Below, one piece after another: positions 1 to 10,530 of a DNA stretch of 64,000 bases. Under the pieces are notes generated by a model. That model was not told where the DNA came from. It worked only from the letters and a program-made list of their open reading frames with translations, and searched no databases. Every line of letters starts with the position of its first letter. Position 1 is the stretch's first letter. The stretch covers positions 1,984,001 to 2,048,000 of the forward strand of contig CM065323.1 in NCBI GenBank assembly GCA_033032175.1. Direction: 5' to 3'. The stretch comes from Saturnia japonica (lineage: Eukaryota > Arthropoda > Insecta > Lepidoptera > Saturniidae). The translations under genes were made by a program, and so were the position numbers.

Positions 1-130
1 TTGTGGAAGTGGTATAGGCTACCTATATAATATTTATTACGTCTGGGAATAAATTAAAGAGCAAAACAATACTCGTATTTTTGTTGCAGTCGGGTTTTGT
101 TTCCTTTTTAACAATTTAGCTTTTTTTATT
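1..130 (+). repeat. repeat family D, 3' part
   Basis: Shares ATATAATATTTA, CGTCTGGGAAT, then TTGTTGCAGTCGGG and TTTGTTTCCTTTT with copies at 18500, 30640 and 42790. The left end is cut by the window. Confidence 0.6.
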
Positions 131-400
131 ACAATTAATCTTTAACGGTTTTACATGAGTGAAATGATTATTTATTTAAGCTTCGTCCATTGGTGGTTAA
201 TTTTACCTACTAAAACGACTGGTAATAGATATATATTTCTTAACTTTATCGATAACTTACCAAATTTCATATGAAAACTAAGCGTCCAACAACATTTTTA
301 TTGTGTTTTTTCTATTGATAGTTTTTTTTAATCATTACACAGTGGTAAGTATAACATTGTTACCGCTATCTTAAAAGTAATCTATACAGTTCAAATTTAA

Positions 401-846
401 TATTTGTAATTGATTTAGCATTGACGCTACAGCGATTTCTTGTCCAACTTGATTTGTTGAAGTGAAAACTTCTTTAGTACCGTTGTGGTTTGAAACGAGA
501 TGAAACGAAAAAGCGACACTAAAAAGAGACAAACCCATACATTTTGCCTGTGAGAGAATGAGATAGAATACATTAAACACGGTTAATGCAAATCCTGACT
601 TTCACAAGTATGATCGTCAAATTTCATATTTGTAATTGATTTAGCATTGACGCTACAGTGATTTCTTGTCCAACTTGATTTGTTGAAGTGAAAAGTTCTT
701 TAGTACCGTTGTGATTTGAAACGAGATGAAACGAAAAAGCGACACTAAAAAGAGACAAACCCATACATTTTGCCTGTGAGAGAATGAGATAGAATACATT
801 AAACACGGTTAATGCAAATCCTGATTTTCACAAGTATGATCGTCGT
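401..846 (+). repeat. tandem duplication of a 226-bp unit
   Basis: Two head-to-tail copies start at 401 and 627, each with TATTTGTAATTGATTTAGC and ending near TGATCGTC. They differ at only a few bases, so the duplication is recent. Matching 60-70-residue antisense reading frames in both copies are a by-product of the duplication, not evidence of a gene. A diverged single copy occurs at about 23430-23600. Confidence 0.88.
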
Positions 847-1005
847 CGAAATGGCGTAGCGGTGTGATGACCGGACTTGTACGCAAAGCTATATCTACAG
901 TACGAACGGTCGATAGCTAGAATCCTGCTATATTAGGATTTTTTTAAAGATATTTTTATGTTTTCTGAAGGTTTCACTTCTACCACGTGTGAACTGCACA
1001 CATGT
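847..1005 (+). repeat. SINE-like family F, tRNA-like part
   Basis: Matches 23600-23785: GGCGTAGCGGTGTGATGACC, then CAGTACGA, GGTCGA, and TTCTGAAGGTTTCACTT. In the 23.6-kb copy the B-box is better kept (GAGTTCGAGTCCC). It follows directly on the 226-bp tandem unit in both places, so the unit and this tail probably belong to one element. Confidence 0.6.
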
Positions 1006-1544
1006 TTTTTTTTGTTATTTTTACATATTCATAAGTTTCTGAATAAACAGAATAACGTTTTGTAAATACATACCTGTGTAGTCTTAGGAATGTAAAAAAT
1101 ACTTCAATACTCAAATAGCATAGACACGTAACAGAGTCATGACCTCAACGACATTGCGCAAGGTGACCTCAAATTATTAGCACAGTTATTCTACATTTCA
1201 CTATCAGATGTAAAAACAATAGGATATTATAAAAAAACTTGAAGTAAGTTGAACGCTTGGACGTTGGAACTTGCTACAATTTTAACTGACAATTTTATTA
1301 TTAAACATATCAGAGGAGACCCGCCCCATGATTCTGTATTTCGCAACAGCAAAGCGATAACCAGATATTTTTAGTAGATGCATTAGGGCTGGTGCAAAAT
1401 ATGGATTTGCCATTTTTAGATATTTCGTCGTTTTGTAATAGTGTAGTATTTAGTAGTAGGTAGTGTTTTTTATTTTGCAAAATACGTAATCAGAGGTCAG
1501 ATTTCACTTTGTAACCGACATAAAAAAACGACGGAGGTTAATTA
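1006..1544. other. AT-rich spacer
   Basis: No gene, RNA or clear repeat boundary is seen here. Confidence 0.5.
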
Positions 1545-2190
1545 TACTCAATTCGAATGTACTTTTTATTAAAGGATGTTCACCCATAACTTCTTTGTTA
1601 AAAAACCGATTTCAATGATTCTTTTTTTGTTGGATAAGGGATAGCTCAAGGGTGGCCCCATTTTAGTTTCATTGGCATTAGACCTTCAAGTTCGAAGATA
1701 TACGGGAAAACTCTTCAAAATCATTTTTGGTTTTCTTTTTGCTTAATTGACTTGTTGTAAAGAGATTATGTAAAATAGCGGTTTTCAAACATTTTTAGCA
1801 ACGAATCATTATATACCTACTTTGCGGAGACTAGATAAAACAAACGGTTTTTGGTTTCATTCAATCAAGAAAATTACATATTATTAGGTAGTTAGATAGT
1901 TTTTAAATAACACTGTCTAATTTCCATTGTTAATTAATCCAACGTTTTGTATTTAATGATATTTATGTACCTATGTAAAACACAAAGACAAGTTTAACAA
2001 AAATCAAAACCGACTTTAATGATTTTGATGAGTCTGGCGTATCTTCGAAGTCGAAGGCCAATGAAATTAAAATGGGATCACCTTTGAGGTATCCCCTTTC
2101 CAACCAAAAAACAACCATATAAATCGGTTAAAAAACAAAGAAGTTATGGTTGAACATCCATAAAAATTATACAATTGGATTGAGATTTAT
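1545..2190. repeat. fold-back (long inverted repeat) element
   Basis: The left arm (about 1545-1745) and right arm (about 1985-2190) are inverted copies of roughly 200 bp, both carrying AACTTCTTTGTTAAAAAACC or its complement and a segment with TTTCATTGGC and TTCGAAGATAC. A spacer of about 240 bp separates them. The arms start and end in related sequence around CAATTCGAATGT. Single-arm relatives occur at 7010-7160, 10805-10960, 38410-38590 and 57895-58065. This fits a non-autonomous inverted-repeat element; no coding capacity is seen. Confidence 0.75.
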
Positions 2191-2459
2191 TTCTTTTTTT
2201 AGCCTACACATAGGTATTTAATTTTTCTGCTTTACGTGCCTTTAAAAGCGCAATTTGCCGCCACATGCATAGCCCTAGTATAAATATTACCCTTGTGTCA
2301 ACGGTCAACCCTTCATATCGTTTCCCTGAGATACGACACGTCAAATATATTTAAAAAGGCTTAGTTGGTTTTAGTGTTATTCGGAAGCGAAAAACAGCGA
2401 CCGTCGCAAGATTTCATTGGGGCAGTCTTATCTTCTATTTATGTTCATAAAAATGGATG

Positions 2460-2735
2460 TTCTGGAAATTTCTTTGAAGATTTCTCTCTACTTGGCACAG
2501 ACCGACTATTGGAATACTTCCACCTTACAGAAGATCGCAACTAAATAACTTTATGTTGTCCTGCGGTGCTACCCACCAACGATTGTTATCAGAACTCCTT
2601 GAGGTAAGGGGGTTCTAAGTCAGCAACGCGCTAGTGATACCCATGGTATTATTACAGGTGTCCATTAGGGTACGGTAGCCGCTTGCTATTTAGCACTTAG
2701 CTATTTAGCGGTAGCACTTGTTTATGTCTGACGGA
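2460..2735 (+). repeat. repeat family G, 3' end type
   Basis: Matches 43480-43755: ATTTCTCTCTACTTGG, TTACAGAAGAT, and an end with GGTACGGTAGCCGCTTGCTA, then CTTGTTTATGTCTG. The tail resembles a very common lepidopteran retroelement 3' end. Confidence 0.6.
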
Positions 2736-2799
2736 TTTGCGACCACTATATACCAGGTATACTTATAATACCTGCCGTAGTGCTATGATTAGGCATGTC

Positions 2800-3065
2800 A
2801 TATTCCAAGATCGGTCGTCGGTGTGTACCCAATAATCAAGCGTGGTGGGTTGTGATAATCTGTGGAACTCTCTCCCGATTAGTGTGTTCTCTTCTTCATA
2901 TAACGTGAAGCCCTGCAAGCATAACGTGAAAAGACATTTGAACAGGCTGTAATGACAGCGACGACGATGGATTTTAGATCCCGGGGTAGTTGCCGATTTT
3001 ATTGGATTATACACTGTACTCACAGTATAGTCACTTGGTCGTGTTACGATAAAATAAAATAAAAG
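2800..3065 (+). repeat. non-LTR retrotransposon 3' fragment
   Basis: The plus strand reads LWNSLPISVFSSSYNVKPC followed by HNVKRHLNRL and a stop. LWNSLP followed by a basic C-terminus is the usual end of CR1/Jockey-like reverse transcriptase proteins. The 3' untranslated part (GACAGCGACGACG, ATTTAGATC) is shared with 6480-6560 and 8800-8880. It ends in an AAAATA-rich tail near 3060. The fragment is 5'-truncated. Confidence 0.65.
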
Positions 3066-3339
3066 GCTGCCATTCGCCGAGAGGCATACAGGCTTGCATA
3101 CCGGTAGTGACCGTCGACGGATTTCCGATCTCTCTGTGCTCGCCGTTGTTTAAGCACAGAGTTTAAGTGTATATTAATATTAGGCCCGTTACACATAGCC
3201 GTGAGTTTGCCGTAACACTAAAAAAAGTTAGTAGACCTAAGTGTTTTTTATACTATCCTTGAAAGCGATAGGTGGCGCTATATTAGAGTTATTAATTATT
3301 GAAAGGTCAGAACCCCGTTATAGGAGCCCGCTTAGTGCA

Positions 3340-3680
3340 AAAAATAAAAATGAAGTGTCTGTTTGTAATGTAAAAAACAGCTATTTACTAAATGCAATTG
3401 AAAGTATATACGGAATTCATAACAAAAAATAAACAATGTTTAAATTTTTTGCATTTCTGTTTGTTTGTTCCGGTTAATCTCTGAAACAATTAAATCAATT
3501 TTGACGGGACTTTCACTGGGAGATAGCTGATGTTATAAGGAGTAATTTAGGCTACTATTATTACATAAAAATAACTAGGCTTCCGCGAAAATAAAACAAT
3601 AATAATTTTTATCTCTAAAATGACCCACGGGCGGCCGCCGTTAGTAGAAGCGGGAAGCCGCGGGCACAGGTACTATAAAA
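3340..3680 (+). repeat. Helitron-like family C, decayed copy
   Basis: Holds GAAGTGTCTGTTTGTAATGT, TTCACTGG, TTATAAGGAGTAA and an end GCCGCGGGCACAGGTA. Better copies are at 34085, 36160 and 47260. Confidence 0.6.
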
Positions 3681-3762
3681 TATAATCGAATATTATCATG
3701 TAGTAGGTACAGACAAAACACACGGTTCGACCTCATTGTTTTAGTATTTGAATAATTTTCCT

Positions 3763-3774
3763 GATGACGTCATC
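3763..3774. promoter_or_regulatory. CRE-like palindrome GATGACGTCATC
   Basis: A perfect 12-bp palindrome containing the cAMP-response element core TGACGTCA. About 57 bp downstream is ATGAAAGCCGA followed by GTAAGT. This could be a promoter with a short 5' exon, but the phase of that exon (two leftover bases) does not fit exon 40800-40941. No other support. Confidence 0.25.
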
Positions 3775-4344
3775 GCAGCGTCCCTATTCTCACGCAATCA
3801 AGAAATCTGTGCCACACGCAACACAGAATTCATGAAAGCCGAGTAAGTATTTTAATTAATAAGTCAAATAAACAACGAATTTACACAGAGAGCGTATTAT
3901 AATATACGTTTATAATGAAATTTATATGAAACCGTAGACTCGTAATTAGGTTGTATGGCGCCATTAACTGCCTGCGGGTTTTCAGGCGTTTTCAAATATG
4001 ACTCATTGTGTTTCCCCGTCCAATATACTCAGGGGGAAACGTCATTTATTGTGGAAAACTGCCATGCTGAATCCAACTTTATTACATAGTAAATATAATT
4101 TGAAATTAAATGGCAATCCTCATACAACACCCAGAGCTACGTTCGAACGACCGCGTTAGATTCATTCATAGGAAAACCTCGTGTATTCACGTTTTTTTTT
4201 TCAGTTGAAGTTATAAATATTAATTTTATGTGATTTATTAATTGGCTGTGACCTTGTTATGTGTCGTTTCGTGTTTTCGGGCCTCTTTAGTTACGTGTTC
4301 AAACCAACAACCAGTGAGTATATACTTTCTTTTATTTATACTCT

Positions 4345-4640
4345 TCTTCTTGTTTTGGCGCCGCAAAAAGAACTTGCCAGTGTCATGGTTTTTAAGCCTT
4401 CGTAAAATTTTCCTTTAAACAAAGTGGGATTTGACAAGATAGTGGCTCTCTTGTCAGAACCATCTAGGGAGTTTTTGTGACGTCCCAATTTATATTTATA
4501 ATCACTTTACTTTATTACTTTTATTTATAATGCACAACAACCAAACTATATCACGCAAAATGCCACCAATATTACATAATATAGGGGCAAAAAATCTAAG
4601 TTAATGAATTAAAAATAAAAACTACAACAAAAACAAAAAC
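4345..4640 (+). repeat. repeat family R1
   Basis: Shares TTTTTAAGCCTTCGTAAAAT, CCATCTAGGGAGTTTT, and CCACCAATATTACATAATAT with 7950-8190, 11770-12000, 22250-22660 and the split copy at 52745/57605. No coding capacity is seen; the class is unknown. Confidence 0.75.
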
Positions 4641-4643
4641 TCC

Positions 4644-4950
4644 AATCTATACTCTACTATTATAAATCTCTAGAGAATGTTTTGTTTTGTTTTTTTTTTT
4701 TTTTGTAAGCGCTGATTAATAATCGTAGCTGCCAGTGATATTTGAAAATTCTTTTTGTATTTTGTAGCCTATTTATTGAGGAAGGTTCTAGGCGATATAA
4801 CTTCAAGTTATGAACCTAAGACGCGCAGCAGTAACCATGAATGTCAAGCAATATGGCAATTTTTAGGTAAGTAACAACAAGTAGAGGCTACACGGAGGAG
4901 AGTTGGTCAAATAAAAACACGGGTGAAAACGCAAGGCACGGCTAGTAATA
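4644..4950 (+). mobile_element. Lep1-type non-autonomous Helitron-like copy
   Basis: Starts near ATCTATACTCTACTATTATA, continues with CCTATTTATTGAGGAAGGTT and GACGCGCAGCAGTAACCATG, and ends AGGCACGGCTAGTA. The TCTATAC start and CTAG end match other copies at 18640, 34763 and 40320. Helitron ends (TC at the 5' end, CTAG or CTRR at the 3' end, no target duplication) are as expected for this class. Confidence 0.65.
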
Positions 4951-5022
4951 ACAATATAAAACCTTATGTTTTATCCAAATTTAATTGCATAATCTTGTTT
5001 TATTACATAAGTTTTATTTCCA

Positions 5023-5310
5023 AAGCAATGACGGCTCAGTGGTAACGTGTACGGATTCCGTGTCGATCGTCGTGAGTTCGAATCCCTGCAATAAGCCTGA
5101 GCGCCCGGTGAAGGAAAACATCTTGATGAAACCATTGCATGATGATAGGGCTTTTTTTAATACCCGCCTGGCTAGTTACCAGCCTTAAGTTGAAAATCTG
5201 TCGCCACATTTGTTTTTCCGGTAGCTGCACTTGAGAGCCAGTAATAGCTTAGCGTGTTACCTTCTTGGATCACATCGTCACTTAATATCAGGTTGTGGCT
5301 ATATCGCTAA
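5023..5310 (+). repeat. SINE family B (tRNA-headed)
   Basis: The head ATGACGGCTCAGTGGTAACG and B-box GAGTTCGAATCCC are followed by GGTGAAGGAAAACATC, CCCGCCTGGCTAGTTACCA and GCACTTGAGAGCCAGT. Other copies are at 14330 (interrupted), 20085, 33795 and 46970 (minus). The tRNA-like head is not a complete cloverleaf. Confidence 0.8.
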
Positions 5311-6179
5311 GCGATTAAAATAATAATAATAATTGCATAATTTCGTTTGGTTACCTAAGTTTTGTCGTGACTACCTTGTTACCATATACCGGTACGGTTC
5401 GTAATATCTCAGTATTTACATACATATTGTACCGATATTCGCTCAAGCGTTACATATTGTTACTCAACATAACACAATGCGTTGTAAACGTCCAGCGACG
5501 TTGAAAAGCCGTACAACACAACAATGTATGTGGTCGTTTGAAAAATACAAACCATGGACATTACCAATAATAATAATTTTTGTATTACCTATGAGCATAA
5601 TTTATTTATTTATTTATTTCAACACTTACATAATAAACACTAAACCTAGTAAAAAAAAAATAGACATAGAACCAATGATCTATAATTAAAAATGTAGAGT
5701 ACATGATAAATAGTTTAAAGAGAGTAACAAGAAACAGAAGAGAAACCAAATTCAAAGGTAACAATCAAATAAAAAACTTAAAATCTAATAATTGGTAAAC
5801 TACTGCATCAACATTACTCTTCTAAGTGAGCAAAATATTTCATATTTGCGGGTAAGTCGTCTTGTAAAATGTCTGGCTTGTTAGAATTATGGAATCACGT
5901 TTTACTTCTGTAAACCAATTGTAGTTATCCCTTTTTCCCCTAGAAGCGCTGTCTATAATAAGATACAAAATATAGTAAAAAAAGTATTTTATGGGAAGAG
6001 AAAACAAAGGGACGACATACGTTTATTACTTATTTATTTTTGAAGTTCTTCCAAACAATTATTATCTACAATAAAATAATGTTATAAATCTATGTCCAGA
6101 TGAAATATCAAAGTTAGAGCATCAGCCATCTACTGCAAAATATTTAGTGGTAGCAGTAATAATGTAGACGTTATCAAAT
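5311..6179. other. AT-rich spacer
   Basis: Contains a 70-codon open frame at 5477-5689 that is low-complexity and isoleucine-rich, which is not accepted as a gene. Nothing else is seen. Confidence 0.45.
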
Positions 6180-6570
6180 ACATCGAGCCGCTTTAGCTGC
6201 CCAGGAATATCGCCTCGCTGAGCGTGTTCTACCGTCTGTATCATGGTGAGTGTTCTGAAGAGCTGTTCAATCTAATACCCTCAGTTCCCTTCCTGAACAG
6301 AACTACACGTGCTGGGATTCGGAGTCACAATTTTATGGTAACGGCACGGTAACGGCGGTATCTTGGCACGAACTAAAAAAGTTATCTATGAATTATTCTT
6401 CTCCTGGCCAGTGTGTTCCTTCCTTCTTACAACATTGGATCCTTTAAGCGTAACGTGAAGAGATATTTATGCAGGCTGGCATGACAGCGACGACCGCCGG
6501 TTGATTTAGATCTCTCGGTGGTCGTACAGTACCGTCAATGTTCCGAGCTATTATAAAAAAAAGTAGGTAG
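6180..6570 (+). repeat. non-LTR retrotransposon 3' end fragment (copy X)
   Basis: The plus strand reads ASLSVFYRLYHGECSEELFN and then LIPSVPFLNRTTRAG, the C-terminal region of CR1/Jockey-like reverse transcriptase proteins, then breaks by frameshift. The 3' part has CTTTAAGCGTAACGTGAAGA and ends near TATTATAAAAAAAAG. A second copy from 6269 onward is at 8604-8895. Confidence 0.75.
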
Positions 6571-8603
6571 GAAGTGATCGACTGTCAACCTACCTATAAT
6601 CATAGCTCAATTTATTTATGTGGTGTATTTTTCGACCCCGGTAGGTATTTTATACTTTTCGGAGATTCTAGCGATCGACTTAAAAAGCTCTCCCGATCAA
6701 CTGTTTGGCCAGTATCTTCAGATAAAATAGTACGGTTAAAGGCAATCCTAAACAGTAAAAAATCTTAATTGCGCAAAAACACTAAACAATAACATGTATC
6801 GTAGAAAACTAGATAGAATATATATTCTTAGATGTTGTACGACCTGGTAGTGCTGGCTCATCGGCGACTCTCTTGATTTGATGCTGGTATGGATTGGGTA
6901 CAATGGGACTGATATATTCAGTAGAATAGAAGTCCCTGAAAAAAAAAGAAAAATATTCTTAGTTAATAAGATATTTACAAGTCAATTTGTATTCTTGTGT
7001 ATCTTCGAAGATGAAGGTTCATTGCCAGTGAAATTAAAATGGGACTACCCTTGAGGTATCCCCTATTCCTTATCAAACGTAAAAAGAATCATCCGAATCG
7101 ATTCATAAACAAAGATGTTATGGCTTTACATCCATAAGAAAAAAATATACATTCGAATTTAGTAACCTCTCCTCGTCTTTTGTTGAAATCGGTTAAAAGT
7201 TTACTATTGATGTCTCCAAAAGCCCTTTGTATTTTAAAAAAAACATATAAGTTGTGGTATAGATGGGAACCGAACGGAGAATAATATGATGCAAGACAGG
7301 ATACTTTTTATCAATTATTACTAAAGTTTAGTTTATACCCAATAGAACGGTTATTATGTATGTAAATAAACGAAAAACTAAATACCATTATGCCAGTAAT
7401 TACGGGAAACAAATTGATGTTATTGGTTTTGCTGGTAGCATGATACCATCCAATGGTCTCGTGTATACAAGGCCTTTGATGATAGGGCGGGCGTCTTTGC
7501 TCCCCTCCCTCCCTCCGCCCAGCCTGCCAGTCTGCATCGAACTGCGGTTGAGGTTGAACGTAGTGACCTTTGCCGCGCTGTAAAAAGTGTCGCGTCGCGC
7601 ATTCTATACACAAGTGTGATTTTATTTTTAATTAAATTCTGATTGTGTACATTTTTTTTATATTTTACTTAATTTATAAGTACCTACGTTAGTACTTTTC
7701 AATATTTGTTAGTGTGTCGGCTGTAAAACGATTCGTTTGGTAAACTTTTGAACATAATTATTTTTATTAAGGTTTTTTTCTTCAATAACGATCATATTAA
7801 TTACCTATTCAACTAAAATCAACGTTTATATTGTTGATCAGGATATATTGTCATTTAGTACTAATATTTACTATTTTTTAAATGCACTAAATACTAAATA
7901 AGTGAAGTAGGCTATGTTGTTAGGCCTACAAAAATACATTTTCATTATTGTTTTTCGTACCGCAAAAGCATTTGCCAGTGTTCAACGTTTTTAAGCCTTC
8001 GTAAAATTTTCCTATGTACAAAGTTGGGTCTTCTAACAAGATGGTGGCTCCCTTGCCTTGTCAAAACTATCTAGGGAGTTTTATGTTTCCACTTTATGTT
8101 TTATAATCCACCAAATGCCACCAATATTACATAATATAGGTTCAAAAACCCTAAGTTAATGAATTAAAAATAAAAACCACATGTTCTTTCAAGATCTCGC
8201 TAAAAACTTCCATTTTCATTATCATAGGTTCGTTTTCATACATTTTTTTATATGTTCATGGTGTAAAAAGGTCAAATGTAACGTCATAATTAAATAATGT
8301 TGTGGCAGATTGAGCATGTAATGTTTGTGATGAAAAATATGGTGACTCAAATATAGCATTGAATTAGGTAGGTAATAAGATATTTTCTAGAGGTTAGTTG
8401 CTTTTTACTCTAAAATTATTGTTCCGACATCCGTATTTAAAAGTTAGTAGGTACCTACTTTTTTCCAGGATTAGTCTAAGACTGTCACATAATATAAAAA
8501 TTTTTCATTCAAACTCCAAATCAAAACATAACACAGTAAAAAAGGTATCAAAACAAAAAAAAAATTAACCTGTATCATTAATTTGAATGTGAACTCCTTT
8601 GTC
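6269..8603 (+). repeat. segmental tandem duplication, unit 1
   Basis: The unit begins AATCTAATACCCTCAG and ends GAACTCCTTTGTC. The same order recurs in unit 2 (8604-12422), with the junction at 8603/8604. From about 7160 to 8603 the two units are nearly identical, while 6269-7160 is clearly more diverged. Unit 1 carries about 68 bp (6573-6640) where unit 2 has 1.6 kb of Jockey sequence, and has an extra 120 bp or so near 6835-6960. Inside are a fold-back arm relative (7010-7160), a GC-rich core (7480-7600) and an R1 repeat copy (7950-8190). No gene is accepted in it. Confidence 0.85.
7480..7612. other. GC-rich core of the duplicated unit
   Basis: A 130-bp island with a pyrimidine run (CCCCTCCCTCCCTCCGCCC) and GTCGCGTCGCGC, in otherwise AT-rich DNA, and duplicated at 11300-11430. 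It could be the promoter region of an unrecognised element. Overlapping frames on both strands exist only because few stops occur in GC-rich DNA. Confidence 0.4.
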
Positions 8604-8900
8604 AATCTAATACCCTCAGTTCCCTTCCTGAACAGAACTACACGTGCTGGGATTCGGAGTCACAATTTTACGGTAACCTCCATCTCGGCACGAACTAAAA
8701 AAGTTATCTATGACTTATTCTTCTCCCGGCCAGTATATTTTCTCCTTCTCACAACATTGGTTCCTTTAAGCGTAACGTGAAGAGATATTTATGCAGGCTG
8801 GCATGACAACGGTGACCGCCGATGGATTTGGATCTCTCGGTGGTTGTACAGTACCGTCAATGTGCCGAGCTATTATAAAAAAAGGTAGGTAGGAAGTGAT

Positions 8901-10530
8901 GCGGCTTTTACAGCTTCACCGGACTTGGGGGCGAGCGCAGAGGGCACTCAGCCGCGAAAGTTTTGTGGACGACTCGCACGAGGGTGCCAAAGTGGCCGGA
9001 CCTCGGCTCGGGCGGTCGTCGCGTTCGCAAATAGGTCGCGATCTATTCGAATCCCTACACCTACGATTCGAGCTAACTAAATTTACTCATAGGCACGTTC
9101 CCTTCCTCCTGGGAGGAAGGAAGGAACCGTGCGTATGTGTATTCAATAATCGGAATGTTTCTACACTAACTAGCGCTAACTAACTAGCGTAAAAAAAGAA
9201 AAAAAAAGGTCCCTCACAGAACCTATGTACCTGTGTGGTGTGCACGTGTGTATGTTCATACGTGTGTAGTGTTGTATGTAGGTAGCTAAGTGATGCACGT
9301 ACAGTGTCACTTGTATCGCGCGGGCGGTTGCCTGACCCAAGGGTTTCACACCGAGGAACGGACCTAGGCTTGGGTTACCGCTAGAGAGGGTGGACGTGAC
9401 GGGTGTGCTGGAGCGAAATTGACCGCCCGCCCTCTGCGGAGAGAACGGTGGTTACGCGGGCGTGGGCGCTGGCACGCTCTGTTTGGAGAGACGGATGTGT
9501 AATATTTATTCGAATTTTCGATGTGATCGTCGGGATCAATAAAAATATTGCGCGGCCGGCGTTTGCACCGGATGTCCGTGGGTGCCGGAACATAAGTGGC
9601 GGCTGTTTTTATTAACGGATTCGCGTGGTTCGACGCGGTGTCGAAATACGAACGGGAGAGCTGTTTAACGTAGGCATGTATCGAAGGAAGCTCCATATCT
9701 CTATGGAGATCTACGCTTCGAACATACCACGGGGCCCCGGTGAGACGATAGAGGAACCTATTCTGTATCGATTGTAACCGTTTGAAACTCGACTCGGACA
9801 TATGTGCGAACACGGCGCAACTGTATGTCAGAATTGGTCGAATACACGTCTTGTAGAGCGTGAGCTTATGTCGCGTGGACATTTTACTCACCGAACACAA
9901 CAGAGGATGCAACCGGCCCAGGACCCACGCGGCCCTGTTCCTAACCTTACGGATGTGGGGTCTAAAAGAGAGCCTACTATCTAGGGTTACCCCTAGATAT
10001 TTGGTCTCTCTTACATACGGAATCGGATTATCGTAGAGCTTAACAGGTTTAAGCTTCCACGGTATCTGTGACGAATCCGCATCGAAGAGCATCGCGGCGC
10101 TCTTCGAGGGATTAACGGCTATACGCCACTCGTTAAACCACTTCCCGAGAGTGGTCACGGAGCGTTGGACTTTGTGTCTGAGGTGGGATCTATTCCTATC
10201 TGAGGCATATAAGACTGTATCGTCAGCGTATAGCCCTACCTCGACCTCCGGGAGTCGAGGTAGGTCACTGACGTACAGGTTAAATAGGCTAGGAGCCAGG
10301 ATCGAACCTTGGGGAACGCCTGAGCGTATTGGACGGGGCGTGGACAATTCACCTTCCACTCTATAGCGAAAGGTGCGATCTGTTAGATAGTCGCGAATTA
10401 TTTTAATTAGCCTATCGGGGATTTCAAAGTGATACAACTTGTAGATCAATCCCTCGTGCCAGACCTTATCGAAGGCCTTGGCAACGTCGAAAAAGACCGC
10501 AAGTGTACGGCGGGTGTATTGTTCGCCCGC
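8901..10530 (-). mobile_element. 5'-truncated Jockey-type non-LTR retrotransposon
   Basis: Minus-strand element holding the catalytic and C-terminal parts of a reverse transcriptase and a 3' region of about 460 bp (8901-9363). Its base composition is much more GC-rich than its surroundings. It is cut just before RT motif A, so the endonuclease and the start of the RT are absent. No poly-A or target-site duplication is visible, and it replaces about 68 bp of unit 1 sequence, so the boundaries are not those of a clean insertion. Confidence 0.85.
9364..10521 (-). pseudogene. Jockey-type reverse transcriptase, N-terminally truncated
   Basis: A non-LTR reverse transcriptase that copies its own RNA at a nicked target site. 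The first Met of the open frame is at 10449, but coding sequence continues upstream to about 10521 and gives motif A, FFDVAKAFDKVWHEGL, whose first Asp is catalytic. From the Met (361 residues): SGVPQGSILAPSLFNLYVSD at about 43-62, then the YADD box at 74-77 with the other two catalytic Asp residues, a thumb-like region, and LQSIQNRFLYRLTGAPWYVR near 225-245, typical of Jockey-clade proteins. There is no endonuclease domain. The frame is otherwise intact to its stop at 9364, so the copy is young but cannot act alone. Confidence 0.92.

Noticed and set aside
401..846. Regularly spaced repeat that could be mistaken for a CRISPR-like array.
   Set aside because: Only two long adjacent units without spacers, in a eukaryotic genome.
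2763..3023. An 86-codon minus-strand frame.
   Set aside because: It is antisense to a LINE 3' fragment that reads LWNSLP on the plus strand.
7311..7613. Open frames of 63-100 codons on both strands, repeated at 11130-11432.
   Set aside because: Their preservation in two places follows from the recent segmental duplication; they overlap a GC-rich patch on both strands and show no domain or codon signal.
8896..9183. A 95-codon plus-strand frame in GC-rich DNA.
   Set aside because: It lies antisense in the 3' region of the Jockey-type element and has no recognisable product.
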